Shown: positions 36,369 to 48,340 of the stretch, piece by piece
Numbering within the stretch: position 1 is the stretch's first letter
Layout of the letters: each line of letters begins with the position of its first letter
Assembly: GCA_024803745.1 (NCBI GenBank)
Contig: JANJXV010000024.1
Span: 8,898,106 to 8,962,105, forward strand
From: Megascapheus bottae
Taxonomy: Eukaryota > Chordata > Mammalia > Rodentia > Geomyidae
Direction: 5' to 3'
DNA: 64,000 bases
The notes under the pieces: model-generated
Database searches by the model: none
What the model was told of the DNA's origin: nothing
Seen by the model: only the letters and a program-made list of their open reading frames with translations
Position numbers and translations under genes: made by a program

Positions 36369-36554
36369 CCTCCTCCTCCTCCTCCTCCTCCTCCTCCTCC
36401 TCCTCCTCCTCCTCCTCCTCCTCCTCCTCCTCCTCCTCTTCCTTCTTCTTCTTCTTCTTCTTCTTCTTCTTCTTCTTCTTCTTCTTCTTCTTCTTCTTCT
36501 TCTTCTTCTTCTTCTTCTTCTTCTTCTTCTTCTTCTTCTTCTTCTTCTTCTTCT
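36369..36554. repeat. (CCT)n(CTT)n trinucleotide tract
   Basis: About 23 CCT units (36369-36438) pass directly into about 37 CTT units (to 36554), an almost pure pyrimidine strand. It creates Pro-Ser and poly-Arg frames that are not genes. Confidence 0.98.
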
Positions 36555-36555
36555 G

Positions 36556-36780
36556 TAAGGGGCTGGAAATGTGAGCTTGGGCACTGTCCCTGAACTTTTC
36601 AACTCAAGGCTACCATGCTACCACTTGAGCCACAGTGCCATTTCTGGTTTTCTGGTAGTTAATTGCAGATAAGAATCTCACAGACTTTGGTGTCTGGGCT
36701 GGGTTTGAGCTGCAATCCTCAGATCTCAGCCTCTTGAGTAGCTAGGATTACAAGCGTGAGCCACCAGCTATGCCTAGCGT
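36556..36780 (-). mobile_element. Composite SINE
   Basis: Complemented B1-like/ID-like composite. The CTT tract sits exactly at its A-tail end, suggesting the microsatellite grew from the SINE tail. Confidence 0.85.
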
Positions 36781-36871
36781 CTATTTTTAAAATACGCTAT
36801 ATTACATGAAGTACTAGAAATCTTAAATACTTAATGCTTTTCACTTCTCTGATTTCCAAATAAAGTCTCAA

Positions 36872-36920
36872 TCCTCCTCCTCTTCCTTCTCTTCCTCCTC
36901 CTCCTCTTCTTTTCCTTCAA
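36872..36920. repeat. Short CTC-rich tract
   Basis: Interrupted CCT/CTT sequence 90 bases beyond the SINE. Confidence 0.8.
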
Positions 36921-37895
36921 GTGACTGGATTTATATTAGGTATTTTCAGGAAGTAATAGTCACTTATGCTAAGATGCTCTTAAGGGAGTTAGACTTTAGT
37001 TATAAAGAGATTTAATGCAAGCCTCCAGTTTAACTAGGATGACTGAGTCACTCAGTAATGACAGGTTCCTGGACCCAGCTGGGTATCCTTTCTACACAGA
37101 TTTTGCTTTGCACAAGGTGACTCCAGGACCAGCAACAAACAACAAAGGTAAATATAGTTTTTGTCTTGTTTGAAAAAAAATCAACACCTTGTTTTTGAAA
37201 ATAACTTTTCTGAAATAATTAAAAGAAAACCGATTTTCTTTTTTTTCAGTACTTTCTTGTCTAGGTTAACTTTATTGCTCAAATGCAATGGTTTTCACAA
37301 TGTAATCTTGCTTTTATGAACTCAGCACTGTAAAAATAATGTTTGTCCATCATGGTGATGTTATCAACAATTGCATTGTATTATGAATGTATATTTAACA
37401 CTTAACTTGAATGGGTCTTTTAAACTTTTTTCTTTTCAACATGCACAGTTCCTCTGAAAAGATGATTTGTGTAATGAATTGGATTGTCACAATTTAATAC
37501 TTACCTGAAATAAAAATGTAGTGCACATAAAACTTGCATTCCACAGAGATTAGTTGAGTAACTGCAAACAAATCATAGGAACATATGGCTCACTGGGAGA
37601 GTCACAGGTTTAAAATGATTATGCCAGACAATTCTGAAGATTTCCAAAAGTTAATCTCATAGGAATAAATATTTTACACCATGGTATAATTGCATTTTAG
37701 GTATTATTTTGCATGATCATTAATGGAACATGTTTAGTAATTTTCTCTAGAATTATTATGCCTTATATGATGAGAAATAGGAGAAGATTGCATGAAGAAT
37801 AGACATTTTGGTTTTTAGGAAACACAAAAAGAGTTTGTTTATGGAAATACATTGTTGTTTATGCACTATGTAAAGTTATTCCTTTTCTCTCTTTT
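36921..37895. other. Intergenic, nothing recognised
   Basis: AT-rich sequence without an identified repeat or exon. Confidence 0.5.
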
Positions 37896-38143
37896 TTCCC
37901 CTCATGGTTTAACTCCTTTTGTTACTGTATCTGACTTTGGTACCTGGTATATTGTATATACATTTATTCTTTTATTTGAAATAGGGAAGGGAATGGGAAA
38001 AAGAAGATGATTGTGAGGGGATGGGAGAGGGAAAGTGGGAGAAAAGCATGGTAAGGGGTATCAACATTCAATGTATCCACTACCTGAAGATTGTAACTGT
38101 AACCCCTCTATATATCATGTCAACAATAAAACACAATTTAAAA
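37896..38143 (+). mobile_element. L1 3' end, second subfamily
   Basis: Ends TGTAACCCCTCTATATATCA, CAACAATAAAA and an A-rich tail. The body includes TTTATTTGAAATAGGGAAGG. Confidence 0.85.
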
Positions 38144-38460
38144 AATGCAATTAAAATTTTCTTCCCAAACACTAATAAAGTGGCTGAAAAGTTAGGCATG
38201 GTATTCAATACACTCTTCAGAAAAGAAAAATCACTTGTTTGGAAAAGAGGATATATAAATATTCATGCACCTATTGAATTGTATCCAAGAGTGAATAAGT
38301 ATCAAATTGAGATTAGAAAGTTAATCCTTAAATTTTAGAATGTATTTGAGAGAGAAAAAGTTAAAGTCAAGAGGCCTTGTGATGGGGCAGCCATCTACTA
38401 TGGAGGCTGTATCTATCCAAGATAAAATGAAGTATTTGAAAACTTACTGGTTAGCTTGGT

Positions 38461-38657
38461 TTTTTTTTTTTTTTTTTGCCAGTCCTGGGCTTGAGCTAGG
38501 GCCTGAGCACTGTCCTTGGGCTTTCCTCAAGGATAGTGTTCTACCCTGAGCCACTGCACCATTTCTGGCTTTTTCTATGTATGTGATACTGAGGAATCGA
38601 ACCCGGGTCTTCGTGCATGCTAGGCAAGCACTCTACCACTAGGCCAAACTCCCAGCC
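38461..38657 (-). mobile_element. ID-like SINE
   Basis: Complemented unit after a T18 run. AACTTACTGGTTA occurs on both sides. Confidence 0.9.
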
Positions 38658-39373
38658 CCAAACTTACTGGTTAACAAGGTAGTTTAGGCAGTAAAAGAGA
38701 ACTCAAACTCATTCTTAGCTCCTGTATAACCAGCACATACATTTTCTTTACCCCAAACACATCATACTAAAGCAAAGCAAAACAGCAGCCTCATGTTTTA
38801 AAAAATGGTGATGCCTCTGTTTTCATTGTTTAACAAATCTTTTTGTTTTTATAACTCTCATATGTTTGGTAATTTTTAGCATCAACCCTCTTACTTAGAA
38901 TTTGAATGATACTGATTGACTGAATTTGTTTCATGGCCTTCGGAGTTTTTCTATTTAGATGGGGTAATGTTAAAGTCACTGATATTTGAGATAATTATTG
39001 ATGATCATGGCTTTACTCTACAACATTTAAGAAAGCTTAGTCACATGACTTATTTCTCCCTTGTTGATCAATTACAATTCACCTGGCAGATCGATTGATA
39101 CATTCTCACTGAAGACTATTAATCAACAATTAAGTGGTCACTAGAAAAGAATTATGAATTATTATCTTGAGGAAGTTGTGAGAACTTCATAAACAAAAAA
39201 TCATATGTAGATATTCAATATACATCTTCATTATTTTTTGAGAATTTTATACATTTATAGCAATAAACTTATTAATCTGATCCTTTGAGAAATTCTTTAA
39301 ACATTCAGTAAAGATATAGATGTATATAGATGTATATGTGTATGTATATATCTTCATCTATAAGTACTTCTTT
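38658..39373. other. Intergenic, nothing recognised
   Basis: AT-rich sequence without an identified repeat or exon. Confidence 0.5.
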
Positions 39374-39955
39374 TGTATGTCAGTCATGGGGGTTGAACTC
39401 AGGGCCTCAGTATTGTTTCTGAGCATTTTTGCTCAATGTTAGCTCTTTACCACTTTGCACCATAGCTCCACTTCTAGTTTTCTGGTGGTTTATTGGGCAT
39501 AAGAGTCTCAGGAACTTTCCATACTTTTTTTTTCATTTTATTTTTATTATCAATGTAATGTATAGAGGGGTTACAGTTACATTCACCAGATAGTAGGTGC
39601 ATTACTTTTCATACATTGATACTCCTTCTTAAGTTTTTGCCCCTGTTTCCCTCCCCCACCTCCTCCCAATCATCTTGTTTTCCCCTCTTACCTTTCCTAT
39701 TTCAAATAGACAAAGGTTTGTACAATATATCAGGTAACAAAGTCAGATACAGTAACAATTTGTGGTTAACCAAAGGGCAACAAAGGAGAAGAGAAATATC
39801 ACAGTACAGTAAGGACAATAATCACTCAAGATAAAGTTCTTGTTTCCATATCCTATAGAAGAGTCTTAGGGACTTTCTTGCAGAGGCTATCTTTGAGCCA
39901 TTATCGTCAGATATATACCTCCTGAGTAGCTAGGGTTAATTATCAGCATCCTGTT
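39374..39955 (-). mobile_element. Composite SINE split by an L1 3' end
   Basis: SINE parts lie at 39374-39519 and 39878-39955. The L1 3' end fills 39520-39858. The SINE-derived target AAGAGTCTCAGGAACTTTC is duplicated at 39501-39519 and 39859-39877 with two changes. Confidence 0.88.
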
Positions 39956-40204
39956 TTTTTTTTTAACATATAATAGGATTGCAGATACTGGGACTGTTTA
40001 CCAATCTCTAGTTGTCTTTTCTTTGAATAAATCTTCTTACCTGGAAAGAAGCAAAATTCTAATGTTTAGGATAGACTCAAATGAAAGAATTACAAGTTCC
40101 CTAATAAAATGTGTATTTGAAAAAAAAAAACCACAATATATATCCCATTCTTCCAGAATCTGTTTCTTTGAGGCAATGTATTGATTGAGTTAAGAACTGT
40201 TATT

Positions 40205-40520
40205 CATAGGATATAGAAACTAGAGCTTTATCTTGTGTGATTGTTGTTCTTAATGTACTGTGTGACTTCTCTACTCTTTTTTTGCCCTTACAGTTAATCT
40301 CATATTGTTACTGTATCTGACTTCGTTTATTTGCTTATTTGAAATAGGAAAGGGAATGGGGGAAGGGAAATGATGATTGGGAGGGGGTGAGGGAAGAAAA
40401 TGGGGACAAAATCATGAGAAGGGGTATCAATTGTGAGAAGTAATGCACCTACCACCTGGTGAATGTAACTGTAACCCCTCTATACATTACCCTGACAATA
40501 AAAAATAAATTAAAAAATGT
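40205..40520 (+). mobile_element. L1 3' end, second subfamily
   Basis: From TAGGATATAGAAACTAGAGC to GTAACCCCTCTATACATTAC and the A-rich tail. Confidence 0.85.
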
Positions 40521-42745
40521 TTAGTAGTGAAAAAAACCTTATTCTGTTGCATTGCCTCAGCTTCTGAGAGACATTTTAAAACACTTACTGCAGCCATAGA
40601 TAGTCTAACCCATGATTTATGATTTAAACAGTCCAGAATTTTGATTTTGTGTTAAAATGCTCTCGCAAAACTACAATAGGAAATTAGCATCTGTTTTATG
40701 CTTTTTGAGTTATAGGGTTTGTGTAAGTATATTATGCAATTAGATAACAGTGCTTAAGAAAACTCAAGGGAAACAATCTGAAATTTATGAGCTGACTGGC
40801 TTCCTCACTTGTTCACAGAGGCTGGATAAATCACTAAAATTAACAAAGATGAGAAACTTTAAAAGCATTACCAAAGCATCTTTTTCTATTATTTAATGCC
40901 TCCAAATTTTTAACTAGAGTTTTGCCATGTTTACAGCCAGAAAAGACCTTTTATTTTAAGGCATACTCTCTAGCTGGAGCAAATAATCTACTGGTATTGT
41001 GCACACTATTTTTCAGTGCTTAAACACAAAATTTCTTCAAGCCTATAATCAGTATTCCTACAGAATACCCACTAAACCATTAACCACTGTTAGATTTTCT
41101 TTACCATAGTTACTTAACCCACATGTATTTAGCTCTTCATTGTTATGTGTCAGAATAGACTGCTCTACCTAACAAAGTTCAAGCTGGTGGTGTTCTCTTC
41201 AATTAAGAGAACAAAGTCTTTGTATCCTGAAAAGGGCTTTTGCTTGTCAGATTTTGGAAAAATCTGCACCAATAAGGTTCCAAGGCTTTGTACATTTTTG
41301 CAGAAAGCTGTTGATCTTGGCTGCAAGAAATTCTAAATCCTGAAACAAAAATATAACAGGAAAAAAATGTATACTTTTTATGACTTACATCTCCTTTCAG
41401 ATTTATTCTAAAATGCAAAATGTTTTTGCATTACAAAAATGCAGCATTTCACCTTGGATGACATAAATTTTCTATTAGCAAAAGTGACCATGAAATAGAC
41501 ACTTTCATGTATTTCCAAAGCTTAAGCTTAGTTTTAAGACTGGCAAGGAAGCAATTTTGAACTACCCAGATATTAAAATTTGTGGTTCCAAAATTTGTTA
41601 AAATGGAGAGAATCTAGTATTTTTTAATAATGACATGAAATAGTTAAGAAAACATTTGTACTTAATGATGAATGATGGAACTTAATTATATCACAAAACA
41701 ATAGGTTCTAAGTTTTTAAGAAAAACTTTAGGAAGACCTTTTATATTTCCTATTCTATTTACTTTGTAATATTAAATTTGTTGATTATCTTTAAATAGTT
41801 ATGCAAAGGGATTTTAATTCAATCTGTCCATTTGTGACTGCAATGCATCTTGACCAATGTTACCTTTCCCTTCATTCACCCTAAATCTATACCCACCCCA
41901 TCCATTCCTTCAAGTTGCCTAGTTTTGTTTTTATATATGTACGAGACTCTAAATTCATGAGAAATAACAGGTTGTCTTTATTCATGCTGCTCTAATGAGT
42001 TTTATTAGAATATAGGTTAACAATTAGTTCTCCTGCACTTGACTTCAGTGATTCTGCTTCATCTTTCTTTTTTTCTGATAAACCTGTATGAGTATATTTT
42101 TATTATCAGTAAGTGATCACCTTATCATAAAGTTTTGAGGAATTGGAAATAAACATTGCATTATTGAATTCTTATGAATTATGGCCTTTAAATCCTCATA
42201 GATTAAAGAGTAACTGAATTGATATCAGTTTAGGTAATTGAATTGATATCAGGAGGTATTGCTCCTAAAAATTTCTTTGAGTAGTTGCTGTGATCTTCAA
42301 GGTCAGTACCTTTTTTGCACTGGTATGAATGATCACACCAAGTACCCAAGAATAGAGGTGTAGAGTTGCAATCTAAATTAGGATAAAAATGGCAGAATGG
42401 ATTCACTTTTTTATAACACAATCATTTATTTGTGTGGTGGTTGCAAAAATATTAACCGATTGTGTTGCACTGTAGCAATAAACAATAAATGAGTTTCTTA
42501 CAGGTAAGGGTCATAACTTACCAATTTTTGTTCTGGACCTGGGTTTGGCTTTCCATAAACATTTGTTGAATTTCATGCTTTTTTCAGAATGGAAGGCTAA
42601 ACACACATTTTCTTCATATCTCAATTTGTTTAAAGATCTCTTTAAATGTCAAGTCAAATGTATTCCGGAAATATATTACTAACATCCACTTGTTTGGTTT
42701 TTTCCATATAATAATCACTAATAGAAAAATCAATTCTCTCCACAG
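40521..42745. other. Intergenic region before HYAL4
   Basis: Mostly unique AT-rich sequence. The 41830-41940 pyrimidine-rich part may be an old antisense L1 3' end. No upstream HYAL4 exon could be identified with confidence. Confidence 0.5.
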
Positions 42746-42786
42746 GTCTTTGAGTGCATACTAAACATAAGTTTTGTTGCCCTACC

Positions 42787-43740
42787 ATGAAACTGTTATC
42801 TGAAGGACAATTAAAACTTTGTTTTGTTCAACCAATACACCTTATGTCATGGCTGCTCATACTTTTTATTCTGAAGTCTATCTCTTCTCTCAAGCCTGCT
42901 CGACTTCCAATTGATCAAAGAAAGCCTTTCATAGCAGCTTGGAACGCTCCAACAGATCAGTGCTTGATCAGATATAATTTAAGTTTGAACTTGAAAATGT
43001 TTCAAGTAATTGGTAGTCCACTGGCCAGTGCCAGAGGCCAAAATGTCACTATATTTTATGTCAACAGATTGGGATATTATCCATGGTATACATCACAAGG
43101 GATCCCCATTAATGGAGGTCTCCCCCAGAACATAAGCTTGCAAGTCCATCTGGAAAAAGCTGACAAAGACATTAAGTATTACATTCCTGCTGAAGATTTC
43201 AGTGGACTTGCAGTCATTGATTGGGAGTACTGGCGTCCACAATGGGCCAGGAACTGGAACATGAAAGATATCTACAGACAGAAATCAAGGAAGTTCATTT
43301 CTGATATGCAAGAGAATTTATCAGCCACTGATATTGAATATGTAGCTAGAGCAACCTTTGAACAAAGTGCAAAAGCTTTCATGAAGGAAACTATTGAATT
43401 TGGAATTAAGAGTCGCCCTAAGGCCCTTTGGGGCTATTACTTATATCCAGATTGTCATAATTACAATGTTTATGCCCCCAATTACACTGGATCATGCCCA
43501 GAAGAGGAAGTTTTGAGGAACAATGAGCTGTCCTGGCTTTGGAACAGCAGTGCTGCATTATATCCATCTATTGGTGTCAAGAGATCCTTTGGAGACACTG
43601 AGACTATTTTGCGATTCTCAAAATTTCGGATACATGAGTCCCTGAGAATTTCAACCATGACATCCCATGAATATGCACTGCCTGTATTTGTTTACACAAG
43701 GCTGGGGTACAGAGACGAACCTTTGCTTTTTCTTTCCAAG
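42787..43740 (+). CDS. Hyal4: HYAL4 coding exon 1
   Basis: Encodes residues 1-318. The exon probably opens at 42746 after a CTCTCCACAG acceptor, so 41 bases are untranslated. The donor at 43741 reads GTAAGA. It holds the signal peptide, the catalytic Asp145/Glu147 pair and the disulfide-forming Cys59, Cys223 and Cys237. Confidence 0.95.
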
Positions 43741-46700
43741 GTAAGAAGCACCTAATTCAATCTGAAGGACTTCTCTGATTCTTAAAGGGGACCTTTCTTT
43801 GTTAATTATATTTTTTGATGAGTAACCACTTAATGGCATATTGGATAAGTTCCTGTTAGAGTATCAATCTACTTAGATTTTCGTCCCTGCAATGATTGTT
43901 TTTGAGATGGGAACTATCTAGTCCAGGCTGACCTTGAACTCTCTGTTCTCTTGCCTCAGCTTGCTGGGTGTAGGAATGGCAGGCATGTACTTCTATGCTG
44001 TACTGCAAAACTGACTTTTAGTAATAAATCATTATTACTACTAGTAATTATAATTTTCCATCTGATGATCAGAATAAAACAGGAAGTGGTTAATTGTGAT
44101 ACCAGAATATTCTGCTTCCCAACTTTGATTGTACATCTTTAAATTGAGCAAATGAGCTCTTGTAAAATGCTGTTGAAGTGGTGGGTAGTGCACAGATTAG
44201 ATAATCAGAGAAGGTATTTTAAACTGAAATTCTTTGTTCAAACATGTTCACCAATCAGTAGCAGTCTCATGGGAATTTAATACTTTACTGTGATGATGAT
44301 GAGAGTGGTGATGATAATGATGAAGGGATCTTCCCAGCTGTAGATTTAAGATTTTGTTCCCATAGTTAACCAGTGATCCCTCTGCTAACATGTGAAGAAA
44401 ATTCGTTAGTGAGATTCAGCAACACACATGTGGCCCTCTTGTTCATCACAGATAATGTTAGTTTCTGTATTTTCCAAGTTTGGATCAGCAATCTGGGGGA
44501 CACTCTCTGCTCCCTCCTGCCTTTGCAGAGTTGATAGATACAGACTGTTGGGTCTGCAGTCTGAGTAGATGACTCCCCCCCCCTCCTCCTCCTGTTCCTC
44601 CTCCTCCTGCTCCTCCTCCTGCTCCACCTCCTCCTGCTGCTCTTCCTCCTCTTCCTCCTCTTCTTTCCTTTTCCTTCTCCTCCTCTTTTCCTCTTCCTCC
44701 AGTTCCCTTCATTAGACCACTGACAAATCTCAAAATTCTTTCCTTTGCAACTTCTCGTCTGACCCTCACAGACCCTCCCTTTCTCAGCCAACACTATTGA
44801 CCTAGAGAATGAAAGGAGATACGAACCAGAGTGTAAAATTAATTTAACTTTAACGTTCTTCACCTTTTGACAATTACCAGAACACTGTCCAGAATAAAGG
44901 GATGTTTAAAAAGTACTATAAACCTTTAATTTGAGTAGTGGACCATAGAAGTGTTACATAAGGAAATTCATCCCTCAATATGGATATTATGGTGAAGTGG
45001 CCAAGACAAAATACAATTTAAAGTTTTGGCTCTATTTTTCTACTTAATTACCATTTCTACCTGGTAGAAATTCATTTTTTGTAGAAAAGGAGATGAACAT
45101 TTTATATCCTAAAGGCAAGGAGAATATATAATCTAATAAAGTAGAAAAGCAGGTATGCGTATTCAACTTGTATTTCCTAGTTAAAATGCTCTAGATTCAT
45201 CATAACCTTGAAGCACCCCCCCCCCCCACACACACACACAAAACCATTTAAGACTAAAATCCCCACATCCTCTTGCTAATATCTTTTTGTGGATCTTGAC
45301 CATATTAGGGAAAATAACAGTGGCTTTACCATTGGTAGCTATGTCCTAAAGCTTATTAAATCAACTACTTTGAAATTTAACATACTAGATTTTAAAAATC
45401 AAATATGAAGACTAGGCCAAATCAGACTTATTTTTATCTGGTTTGGGAATCAAAATCATTGGAACCTTTCTGTGGAGGTTGGGACATCTTGAAAAAAAGA
45501 TAAGGAAAGTGACTAAAATGTATTTGAAGGAAAATGTTTGTATTCTGTTTATGGATATATACATATATGTAGTTTATGTGTATTTGCTTCTAATCAACTT
45601 CAAATAAATAACTTCTGATGACTATTTTACAGGCTATTTGTCTTCAGAATGATGTTCTGCATGGAAAAATGTAACTTTTTCTTAAGATTCAAAAATTTTT
45701 TTTTGCCTGTTCTGGGCCTGAGCACTGTCCTTGGACTTTCTCAAGGCTAGAGCTCTACCACTTGAGCCTCAGCACCATTTCTGGCTTTTTTCTATGTACG
45801 AGGTACCAAGGAATTGAACCCGGGTCTTCGTGCATGCTAGGCAAGCACTCTACCACTAGGCCAAACTCCCGGACTTCTTCAGCTTTTTGAAGAAAATCTG
45901 TATGCTGTTGTATGTAATTACAGATTATAGAGTTGAACAGTGACTTATTCCAGACTTGCATTACTGTAAGAAAATAAAGAATAATTTTTGTGGCATATAT
46001 GACCATATTCTATACTTCTAATCACTGATGGGTTGATTTATATTCACATTAATAATGAACTGATCTCTTTTCCACCTAGCAAGATCTAATTAGTACCATA
46101 GGAGAAAGTGCTGCCCTGGGAGCCGCAGGTGTTGTCATTTGGGGAGATATGAATTTAACATCCTCTGAGGTAAGGTAGGACCATGAAGGTATATTGATTA
46201 CTTGTAAAAGTCTTTGCTTCATTTTTCTATAGAGTTCACTGCAATCAAGGACTTAAGACACCCATGGTAAACCAGTTGTAGAACCAGAATCCAAATCAGT
46301 GCCAGGCAGATAGATAAAACTCCATGCATATAGTTTCTTTTGTACAGGTTGAAAGCATAACACTGACATTGACTGTATATTTGCCTCATGCTAAGCAAGC
46401 AGCCAACAGATCTTTTGTGGTTGTCTAGGATTTGCTCAATTAATGATCATATGAAGGACTGACTAATCTTCATTTACAGACAAGGGACTCAAGAAAGGAA
46501 ATTTAATCAGGATAACAGCAGTGTAGACTGGTTAGTGGTGGTGCTGGCATTTATCACAGATAATTGAGCACTAGAGCCCTTTTATTGAAGCACAACCTGA
46601 AATATATCATATCCTACTTTGAGAAACAGAGACAGGTGGATGTTGATCTTTATGTTGGAATTTAAAAAATTATCTTAAAATTAATAGGATAGAAAGCAAA

Positions 46701-48032
46701 ATGAAATTGTTTCTTAAATTTCTCTCAGCTGGGATACTGTATTATCCAAGAAATCTTTCTTGTTTTCCCCAATCCACGTTAATCACAAAGTTTTGTGTGT
46801 TTCCAGACGTTCTTGTTTGTATCTGTATGAATAACACATCTTCCCTTGAATTGTAATATTATATTGAATTCGTGCAAGTCCATAATAATGAGACACTCAT
46901 GCCACCAATTTGACTTAATTGCTATAAAAACATATTTATGAAGTGACATGATTTTGTCTACCTATGTGAATTCTATGGACCCTAAGAAGCTCAATTCCTG
47001 ACTCCAGCCCCCATGAGACATATGAGAAAAGCTCCATCATGATTTAGTATGTTTGAGCAAGTTGGGGTCAGTTTAGAGTACATGCTAAGATACACACACA
47101 CTGACTGCCATTTTTCTAAGCTTTCTTGAATTCCAGCTCTCTATACAAGTGTAGAAAATGTAATGTTTAAGCATAAGTAACAAAAATTCCAGAAGTATAC
47201 AGTTGAATGTTCAGGTTATGACATAACCATGAAAAATACAACATATCTGATACGTGAATAAAGCACACCAGCTTTGAAATAATTTCTTATCTGAATTTGT
47301 CTCTTTTCTTTCATACTGGCTAATGTGTAAGTTTGAAGGAGAAAACGAAGACATTGTCTTTCTCTAATCTGTAATTTACATGGGCCCTCTGGGGAATCAC
47401 TTTCTTGTTCAGTTGCTACACTTCCACTATGCCCTATTACCTGTTCCTGATTTCCTCTCGTTTTCGGATCTGGAACCCACGTGTCATGGTAACCCAGGAG
47501 CCTTAGAATTCACTTGCTGAAACCAAGCCAGTCTCGTTTCAGTCAAGTCCAAAGAACTACCTCAGGGGGCTAGAATTTCAAGTCTATCAGTACCCGAAGG
47601 TGCACTGACGCTCATGTGTTTCTTTCCCAGGCCAACTGTACAAAAGTGAAGCACTTTGTGAGTTCTGAGTTAGGGAGTTACATCGTCAACGTGACCAGAG
47701 CGGCTGAGGTTTGCAGTCTTCACCTCTGCAGGAACAATGGGAGATGCATCCGGAAGGTGTGGGAAGCGCCAGATTATCTTCACTTGAACTCCACAAGTTA
47801 CTACATAGACGCCTCTGACGACGGGGACTTTATTGTGAATGGCAGAGCCACTGAGGAAGACCTGGCAGCAATGGCAGAGAAATTTTCCTGTCATTGTTAC
47901 CTGGGATATGATGGGCCTGACTGCAGAGAAACAGAGGGGCCTGACGGCTGCTCGGGGCCTTTATCTTTCTCTGACTCACTAATAACAACTTGTGTACTAC
48001 TTTTAGTGGGTTATTGCAACATACAGTGGTGA
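42787..48032 (+). CDS. Hyal4: Hyaluronidase-4 (HYAL4), three coding exons, 481 aa
   Basis: Joined exons 42787-43740, 46080-46169 and 47631-48032 encode 481 residues, the same length as human HYAL4 as I recall it, and the sequence is recognisably that protein throughout. A hydrophobic segment at about residues 18-30 acts as signal peptide. The family 56 barrel follows, with the DWEYWRPQW catalytic motif (Asp145, Glu147, Arg150), Tyr218, Arg281 and Trp339. The EGF-like module is in exon 3 and a hydrophobic tail at about 463-477 is a likely GPI signal. Position 263, which is Tyr247 in HYAL1, is Gly here. HYAL4 is reported to be an endo-acting chondroitin sulfate hydrolase with weak hyaluronidase activity at the cell surface. 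The ATG at 42787 has A at -3; an in-frame TGA at 42751 rules out an upstream start in this exon. It lies about 10 kb downstream of the HYALP1-like gene on the same strand. Confidence 0.95.
43898..43995 (-). mobile_element. Decayed B1 SINE in HYAL4 intron 1
   Basis: CCAGGCTGACCTTGAACTCT and GCCTCAGCTTGCTGGGTGTA are typical of complemented B1. Confidence 0.75.
44576..44700. repeat. CCT-rich tract in HYAL4 intron 1
   Basis: Interrupted CCTCCTCCTG/TTCCTCCTC sequence. Long Arg-rich and Gly/Glu-rich minus-strand frames across it are simple-sequence artefacts. Confidence 0.9.
45695..45874 (-). mobile_element. ID-like SINE in HYAL4 intron 1
   Basis: Complemented unit from GCCTGTTCTGGGCCTGAGC to CCAAACTCCCGG, little diverged. 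Confidence 0.9.
46080..46169 (+). CDS. Hyal4: HYAL4 coding exon 2
   Basis: A 90-base phase-0 exon encoding residues 319-348 with the [14 protein letters not shown] stretch (Trp339). The acceptor is ACCTAG and the donor GTAAGG. Confidence 0.94.
46170..47630 (+). other. HYAL4 intron 2
   Basis: A 1.46 kb GT-AG intron with no repeat or additional exon that I can recognise. Confidence 0.8.
47631..48032 (+). CDS. Hyal4: HYAL4 coding exon 3 with stop
   Basis: Encodes residues 349-481 and a TGA at 48030-48032, after a TTTCCCAG acceptor. Contains the EGF-like cysteines ([15 protein letters not shown], then [13 protein letters not shown]) and a hydrophobic C-terminus consistent with GPI anchoring. 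Confidence 0.95.
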   Translation, partial: ANCTKVKHFVSSELGSYIVNVTRAAEVCSLHLCRNNGRCIRKVWEAPDYLHLNSTSYYIDASDDGDFIVNGRATEEDLAAMAEKFSCHCYLGYDGPDCRETEGPDGCSGPLSFSDSLITTCVLLLVGYCNIQW

Positions 48033-48340
48033 AATAATTGAGTTGAGAGGGAATCGTGTGGCCTCTACAGGAGGCTGAGAAGGAAAAGTTGAAACTTAAG
48101 GGCAATTCTGTTTTTCTCTTGTGAGTTACTTCAAGAGATATAAGTAGACATTATGTATGTCATTCACCGTAAATAGAAGTCAGTGTATTCCTCTTCACAA
48201 ATATCTAAATTGTATGCAAAATTAAAGCTAATACACTCAATCTTTGTGTGAATGTACATACTTTAAGTCTACATGGAAATATTGCATTATTGACTTAAAA
48301 GGCCTTTTTTTTGCCGCTGTGTTAATAAAAGTACAGTTGA
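48033..48340 (+). terminator. HYAL4 3' untranslated region with candidate poly(A) signal
   Basis: AATAAA at 48324-48329 is the first canonical polyadenylation hexamer after the HYAL4 stop. The intervening sequence is repeat-free. The cleavage site is inferred. Confidence 0.5.

Larger units (their letters stand above)
43741..46079 (+). other. HYAL4 intron 1
   Basis: A 2.34 kb GT-AG intron. It holds a decayed antisense B1 at about 43898-43995, a CCT-rich tract at 44576-44700, a short C9(CA)n at 45214-45241 and an antisense ID-like SINE at 45695-45874. The remainder shows nothing recognisable. Confidence 0.8.

Noticed and set aside
36264..36602. Poly-Pro/poly-Ser and poly-Arg open frames of 83-109 residues.
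   Set aside because: They are read-through of the (CCT)n(CTT)n tract and the adjacent SINE.
44366..44863. A 165-residue Arg-rich minus-strand frame inside HYAL4 intron 1.
   Set aside because: It spans a CCT-rich simple repeat, is antisense to an intron and has no recognisable domain.
47670..48105. Minus-strand frames of 74 and 91 residues opposite HYAL4 exon 3.
   Set aside because: They are shadows of the coding strand with no independent support.
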